The position numbers were made by a program, and so were the translations under genes. Source: Romboutsia hominis (GTDB lineage: Bacteria; Bacillota; Clostridia; Peptostreptococcales; Peptostreptococcaceae). From it: DNA of 64,000 nt. The stretch lies in the NCBI RefSeq assembly GCF_900002575.1, contig NZ_LN650648.1, forward strand, positions 1,302,001 to 1,366,000, given 5' to 3'. Positions 62,458 through 64,000 of the stretch are shown here, in pieces. The first letter of the stretch is position 1; every line of letters begins with the position of its first letter. The notes under the pieces were generated by a model. The model did no database searches and was not told the origin of the DNA. It saw nothing but the letters and a program-made list of their open reading frames with translations.

Positions 62458-64000
62458 ATGGCAAATGAAAGACAAACTATAATACATAGTTCACTTGGTT
62501 CTGTATTTAGCGTTTTTAGTGAAGAAGAATTAAAAAAATTAACAAAAGAAGGTAAAAGAAGAATTGCTATCTCTGGAAAAATTAATTCTCCAGGTATAAT
62601 AGAAGTTCCTAAAGGTGCAACACTTGCTGAAATAATAACTATGGCAGGAGGGCTATTAAATGATAGTGGATTTAAAGCAGCACAACTAGGTATGCCATTT
62701 GGAGGATTTATAACTGAAGATAATTTAGATCAAGAATTAGATTTTAAATTATTTGATAAAAACACAAGTCAAACTATAATAATTCTTTCTGACGAAGACT
62801 GTATAATACAATATGCTAAATTTTATATAGATTATCTTTTAGGTAAGATGCAAGATGGTAGTTTAGATAACTATTTAGTTGCTAAAAAAGAGATAATAAG
62901 AATGTGGAAGCTACTTGATAGAATCAGCAAAGGTAGAGCGAATATGAGAGATATTTTCTTTCTAAGAAGACTTGCAAGTACAGTAAAAGAAAAAGTTAAT
63001 CAAAAACACAATATAATGGAAGAAATTATAGATAAGTTTTATGATGAGATAAAAGAACATATAGAAGGTCACCGATGTTATACATTTCAGTGTAACCATC
63101 TTATAAAGCTATCTATAACTAAAAAATGTATAGGATGTGGAGCTTGCAAAAGAGTTTGTCCGGTTGATTGTATTGAAGGAGAAAGAAAAAGTAGACATTA
63201 CATAGATTATACAAGATGTACCCACTGTGGACAATGTGTAGCTGCTTGTCCAGTAAATGCTATAACTACAGGAAATAATACTTTTAGATTTTTAAGAGAT
63301 CTAGCTACACCAAATAAGTTAGTAATAACTCAAATGGCACCTGCTGTTAGAGTTGCAATAGGTGAAGCTTTTGGACTTGAACCTGGTACTAATGTGGAAA
63401 ATAAAATATCATCGGCGCTTAGACAGATTGGCGTAGATTATGTATTCGATACCACTTGGGCTGCAGATTTAACTATTATGGAGGAAGCTGCTGAACTTCA
63501 AGAGAGAATTGAAAAATATTACTCAGGTGATAAAAGTGTAAGACTTCCAATACTTACATCTTGTTGTCCTGCTTGGGTTAAATTTATAGAACAAAATTAT
63601 GCTGATATGTTAGACGTACCATCATCTGCTAAGTCACCTATGCAGATGTTTGCAACGGTTGCAAAAGATATTTGGGCAAAAGAAAAAGGGCTAGAAAGAG
63701 ACCAGGTAACATTGGTTTCTATAATGCCTTGTATAGCAAAAAAATACGAAGCTTCAAGGGCAGAGTTTTCACGTGATCTTAATTATGACGTTGATTACGT
63801 TATAACAACTAGTGAATTAATGACGTTATTTAAAGATTCAAATATAGATTTAAGTCAAATAGAGGATTCTCCTATTGATTCGGTACTGGGTGACTACACA
63901 GGAGGAGGAATAATATTTGGTAGAACAGGAGGAGTTATAGAAGCTGCGACTAGGACTCTTTATGAAAATATGACTGGTAAAAAACTAGAAAAAGTTGAAT
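62458..64000 (+). CDS. [FeFe]-hydrogenase (3' end outside window)
   Basis: The frame is open from ATG 62458 (AAGAGGTG upstream) to the window end, 514 codons. N-terminal part has an SLBB-like block (ISGKINSPGIIEVPKGATLA); then two [4Fe-4S] motifs CIGCGACKRVCP and CTHCGQCVAACP; then the H-cluster domain with LTSCCPAWVKFIEQ (motif 1) and SIMPCIAKKYEASRAEF (motif 2). The third H-cluster motif lies beyond the edge. It makes or uses hydrogen with reduced ferredoxin or NAD(P)H, disposing of electrons in fermentation. Confidence 0.92.
   Translation, partial: MANERQTIIHSSLGSVFSVFSEEELKKLTKEGKRRIAISGKINSPGIIEVPKGATLAEIITMAGGLLNDSGFKAAQLGMPFGGFITEDNLDQELDFKLFDKNTSQTIIILSDEDCIIQYAKFYIDYLLGKMQDGSLDNYLVAKKEIIRMWKLLDRISKGRANMRDIFFLRRLASTVKEKVNQKHNIMEEIIDKFYDEIKEHIEGHRCYTFQCNHLIKLSITKKCIGCGACKRVCPVDCIEGERKSRHYIDYTRCTHCGQCVAACPVNAITTGNNTFRFLRDLATPNKLVITQMAPAVRVAIGEAFGLEPGTNVENKISSALRQIGVDYVFDTTWAADLTIMEEAAELQERIEKYYSGDKSVRLPILTSCCPAWVKFIEQNYADMLDVPSSAKSPMQMFATVAKDIWAKEKGLERDQVTLVSIMPCIAKKYEASRAEFSRDLNYDVDYVITTSELMTLFKDSNIDLSQIEDSPIDSVLGDYTGGGIIFGRTGGVIEAATRTLYENMTGKKLEKVE

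Overview
The window is very AT-rich bacterial DNA with strong Shine-Dalgarno sites, many intrinsic terminators, spore-coat gene remnants and an [FeFe]-hydrogenase. The protein set (B12-dependent propanediol/glycerol microcompartment, OPT transporter, panF, RpiR regulator, CLC-F channel) suggests an anaerobic spore-forming Clostridia, most likely of the Peptostreptococcaceae (Clostridioides/Paeniclostridium/Paraclostridium/Romboutsia type). This placement is an inference from protein content, not from a marker gene.

Region 1 (1-18.3 kb) is a pdu-type bacterial microcompartment (BMC) locus. It opens with the end of a PocR-type AraC regulator, a small-molecule kinase and a lipoprotein followed by a broken second copy. 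Then come pduA, B, C, D, E, G, H, K, J, L, eutJ, a flavoprotein-like gene, pduN, O, P, S, an unrecognised integral membrane protein and pduT. Shell proteins (PduA, B, J, K, N, T), the coenzyme-B12 diol/glycerol dehydratase (PduCDE) with its reactivase (PduGH), cobalamin recycling (PduO, PduS), aldehyde oxidation to acyl-CoA (PduP) and acyl-phosphate formation (PduL) are all present. No alcohol dehydrogenase PduQ, PduU, PduV, kinase PduW or MIP-type PduF facilitator is seen. Several enzymes carry N-terminal amphipathic helices of the encapsulation type.

Region 2 (18.3-33.3 kb) is mostly transport and envelope: a frameshifted DUF4184 gene, an OPT transporter overlapping a PqqD-like gene, a decayed NimA-like gene, two tandem APC amino-acid permeases, a polysaccharide deacetylase, YhdT-PanF, an N-acetylmuramoyl-alanine amidase, a lipase-like hydrolase and a DAACS symporter.

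Region 3 (33.3-48.8 kb) is ordinary chromosome: BrkB-like protein, diguanylate cyclase, YaaA, LUD protein, lipid kinase, GlnRS, DedA, a papain-like amidase, several membrane or unknown proteins, AI-2E family permease, rRNA pseudouridine synthase, MnmM and an RpiR regulator.

Region 4 (48.8-50.95 kb) is a decayed island with a tyrosine-recombinase tail and a collapsed cotJB/cotJC spore-coat remnant, lying between two near-identical terminator sequences. Region 5 (50.95-64 kb) holds a membrane protein, a YgjP-like metallopeptidase, an adenine riboswitch in front of adenosine deaminase, a cyclophilin lipoprotein, a HAD phosphatase, a CLC-F type fluoride channel, a secreted nuclease, an Mrp/NBP35 ATPase, a dipeptidase, an orphan response regulator, several very small genes and the start of an [FeFe]-hydrogenase cut by the window end. 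No tRNA, rRNA, CRISPR array or intact insertion sequence was seen. All family calls come from reading motifs, without database searches.
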